Source: Arenibacter antarcticus (GTDB lineage: Bacteria > Bacteroidota > Bacteroidia > Flavobacteriales > Flavobacteriaceae). Taken from it: a stretch of DNA of 64,000 bases. A program made the position numbers and the translations under genes. Positions 62,882-64,000 of this stretch are shown piece after piece. Each line of letters starts with the position of its first letter. The stretch's first letter is position 1. Under the pieces are notes generated by a model. It had not been told where the DNA came from and did not search any database. It saw only the letters and a list, made by a program, of their open reading frames with translations. The stretch is taken from assembly GCF_041320605.1 (NCBI RefSeq), contig NZ_CP166679.1, positions 558,001-622,000 of the forward strand, written 5' to 3'.

Positions 62882-64000
62882 TTGGCAGACTCAGGAAAGA
62901 CAAAAAAGGTTACGCCTTTAATGAAACAGTACAATACCATAAAGGTGAAATATCCCGATGCTCTGCTATTGTTCAGAGTGGGCGATTTTTATGAGACTTT
63001 TGGGGAAGATGCCGTTAAGACGACTCAGATATTGGGAATTACGCTTACACACAGGAATAATGGCGGGGTCCGGACAGAATTGGCAGGGTTTCCTCACCAT
63101 TCCATTAACACCTATCTACCCAAATTGGTAAAGGCTGGGCAACGCGTGGCGATCTGCGATCAATTGGAAGATCCCAAACTCACCAAAACCATTGTAAAAA
63201 GGGGAGTAACGGAATTGGTAACCCCAGGGGTGGCCATGAACGATGATATTTTAACCGCAAAAAGCAACAATTTCCTGTGTGCGGTACATTTTGGCCGAAA
63301 TCGCTTGGGCATTGCCTTTGTGGACATTTCCACGGGGGAGTTTCTTACCTCAGAGGGGAATGAGGAACAGATTGACAAATTACTTCAGAATTTCTCGCCT
63401 AACGAAGTATTGGTCTCCAAGGCGAACAAAAAAGAATTTTTAGCGGTTTTCGGCACCCAGTTCCACACCTTTTTTACCGAAGATTGGGTATTTCAGGACG
63501 ATTATGCACTGGAATCACTCACCAATCACTTTAAAACCAAAAGCCTAAAGGGGTTTGGAGTGGATCATTTAAGTCATGGGATTGTGGCGGCAGGGGTAAT
63601 AATGCACTACCTGTCCGACACTCAGCACAGACAATTAAAACATATAAGCAGTCTACAGCGGATTGCGGAAGAGGAGCATATTTGGATGGATCGGTTTACG
63701 ATCCGAAATTTGGAACTCTACCACTCCAACAATCAGAATGCGGTTACCCTTTTAGAGGTGATAGACAGAACCCTTTCCCCAATGGGAGGTCGTATGTTAA
63801 AGCGTTGGCTTGCCCTTCCGCTTAAAAATATTGAGAAAATTAGGAGAAGGCATCAGGTTATTTCCCACTTACAGAAAGATGAGATCATTCTTCAGAAATT
63901 GAGGAACGCCATTAAAATGATTGGGGACTTGGAGCGATTAATTTCCAAGGTGGCTACGGGCAAAATAAATCCCAAGGAGGTGGTACAGTTAAAAAACTCT
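62882..64000 (+). CDS. mutS: DNA mismatch repair protein MutS, 5' part (3' end beyond window)
   Basis: The visible 373 codons open with a TTG at 62882 that gives (M)ADSGKTKKVTPLMKQYNTIK; the first ATG in frame, at 62921, would cut a lysine-rich lead-in that other flavobacterial MutS proteins also carry, so TTG is preferred. The mismatch-binding domain I is seen with the Phe-x-Glu motif in FRVGDFYETFGEDA, followed by the connector domain and the start of the lever domain (SLQRIAEEEHIWMDRFTIRNLELYHS). The ATPase and clamp regions lie beyond 64000. Confidence 0.95.
   Translation, partial: MADSGKTKKVTPLMKQYNTIKVKYPDALLLFRVGDFYETFGEDAVKTTQILGITLTHRNNGGVRTELAGFPHHSINTYLPKLVKAGQRVAICDQLEDPKLTKTIVKRGVTELVTPGVAMNDDILTAKSNNFLCAVHFGRNRLGIAFVDISTGEFLTSEGNEEQIDKLLQNFSPNEVLVSKANKKEFLAVFGTQFHTFFTEDWVFQDDYALESLTNHFKTKSLKGFGVDHLSHGIVAAGVIMHYLSDTQHRQLKHISSLQRIAEEEHIWMDRFTIRNLELYHSNNQNAVTLLEVIDRTLSPMGGRMLKRWLALPLKNIEKIRRRHQVISHLQKDEIILQKLRNAIKMIGDLERLISKVATGKINPKEVVQLKNS

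Noticed and set aside
1-64000. CRISPR arrays, insertion sequences, tRNA or rRNA genes
   Set aside because: I saw no regularly spaced repeats, transposase frames, cloverleaf-like genes or rRNA sequence in the window.

Overview
The window looks like the chromosome of a marine-type member of the Flavobacteriaceae (Bacteroidota). Reasons: AT-rich intergenic DNA, promoters of the TAnnTTTG type without clear Shine-Dalgarno sequences, a PorG-like type IX secretion gene beside bamA, GLPGLI and DUF5686 proteins, a TonB-receptor-like barrel with a carboxypeptidase-regulatory-like N-terminus, and single-chain fusions (MetX-aspartokinase-homoserine dehydrogenase; FolK-deoxynucleoside kinase) of a kind I associate with this group. 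I see no mobile element, CRISPR array, rRNA or tRNA. Gene order is that of a core chromosome.

Layout. (1) 1-9.6 kb, all minus strand: a sulfur and methionine block. metK has its own promoter and a SAM-II-like pseudoknot leader. About 1.4 kb further on, a textbook SAM-I riboswitch with a terminator precedes metY, the trifunctional metX-AK-HSD gene, metZ, an Rrf2 regulator, a DUF2061 gene and cysH (cut by the window edge). (2) 9.6-13.2 kb: TonB-receptor-like barrel plus GLPGLI protein. (3) 13.4-19.5 kb: deoxynucleoside kinase, App1-type phosphatase, DUF4010 membrane protein, a membrane H+-pyrophosphatase of the flavobacterial subtype, and soluble pyrophosphatase. (4) 19.6-29.4 kb: DUF5686 protein, pdhB, etfBA (divergent, with an 18-bp palindrome between), bifunctional nuclease, nucleoside transporter, MBOAT-like protein, type II NADH dehydrogenase. 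(5) 29.6-35.5 kb: thyA, ergothioneine genes egtB-egtD, a glycogen-binding-fold protein, a class V PLP enzyme that may be the missing EgtE lyase, 2TM protein, folA. (6) 35.5-38.7 kb: NAD de novo operon nadA-nadB plus a thioredoxin-fold protein. (7) 38.8-47.1 kb: envelope biogenesis, murI, two Skp/OmpH chaperones, bamA, uppS, porG, nadK and a CBS protein. (8) 47.3-52.9 kb: pdxJ with a hydrolase, holin-like protein, trigger factor, clpP, clpX. (9) 52.9-64 kb: hydrolase-like protein, GH3 protein, DUF2797, AsmA, SppA, folK-dNK fusion, TrmH-type methyltransferase and the 5' part of mutS.

How they fit together: the first block makes homoserine from aspartate, acylates it and sulfhydrylates it under SAM feedback, while metK makes SAM under a second SAM-sensing RNA class. 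ThyA, FolA, FolK and the two deoxynucleoside kinases cover folate and dTMP/dNTP supply. BamA, Skp, UppS, MurI and PorG serve outer-membrane and wall assembly. The most noteworthy items are the two SAM riboswitch classes side by side, the trifunctional enzyme under SAM control, the relocated glutamate in the membrane pyrophosphatase, the candidate third ergothioneine enzyme, and the palindromic etf/pdhB intergenic site.
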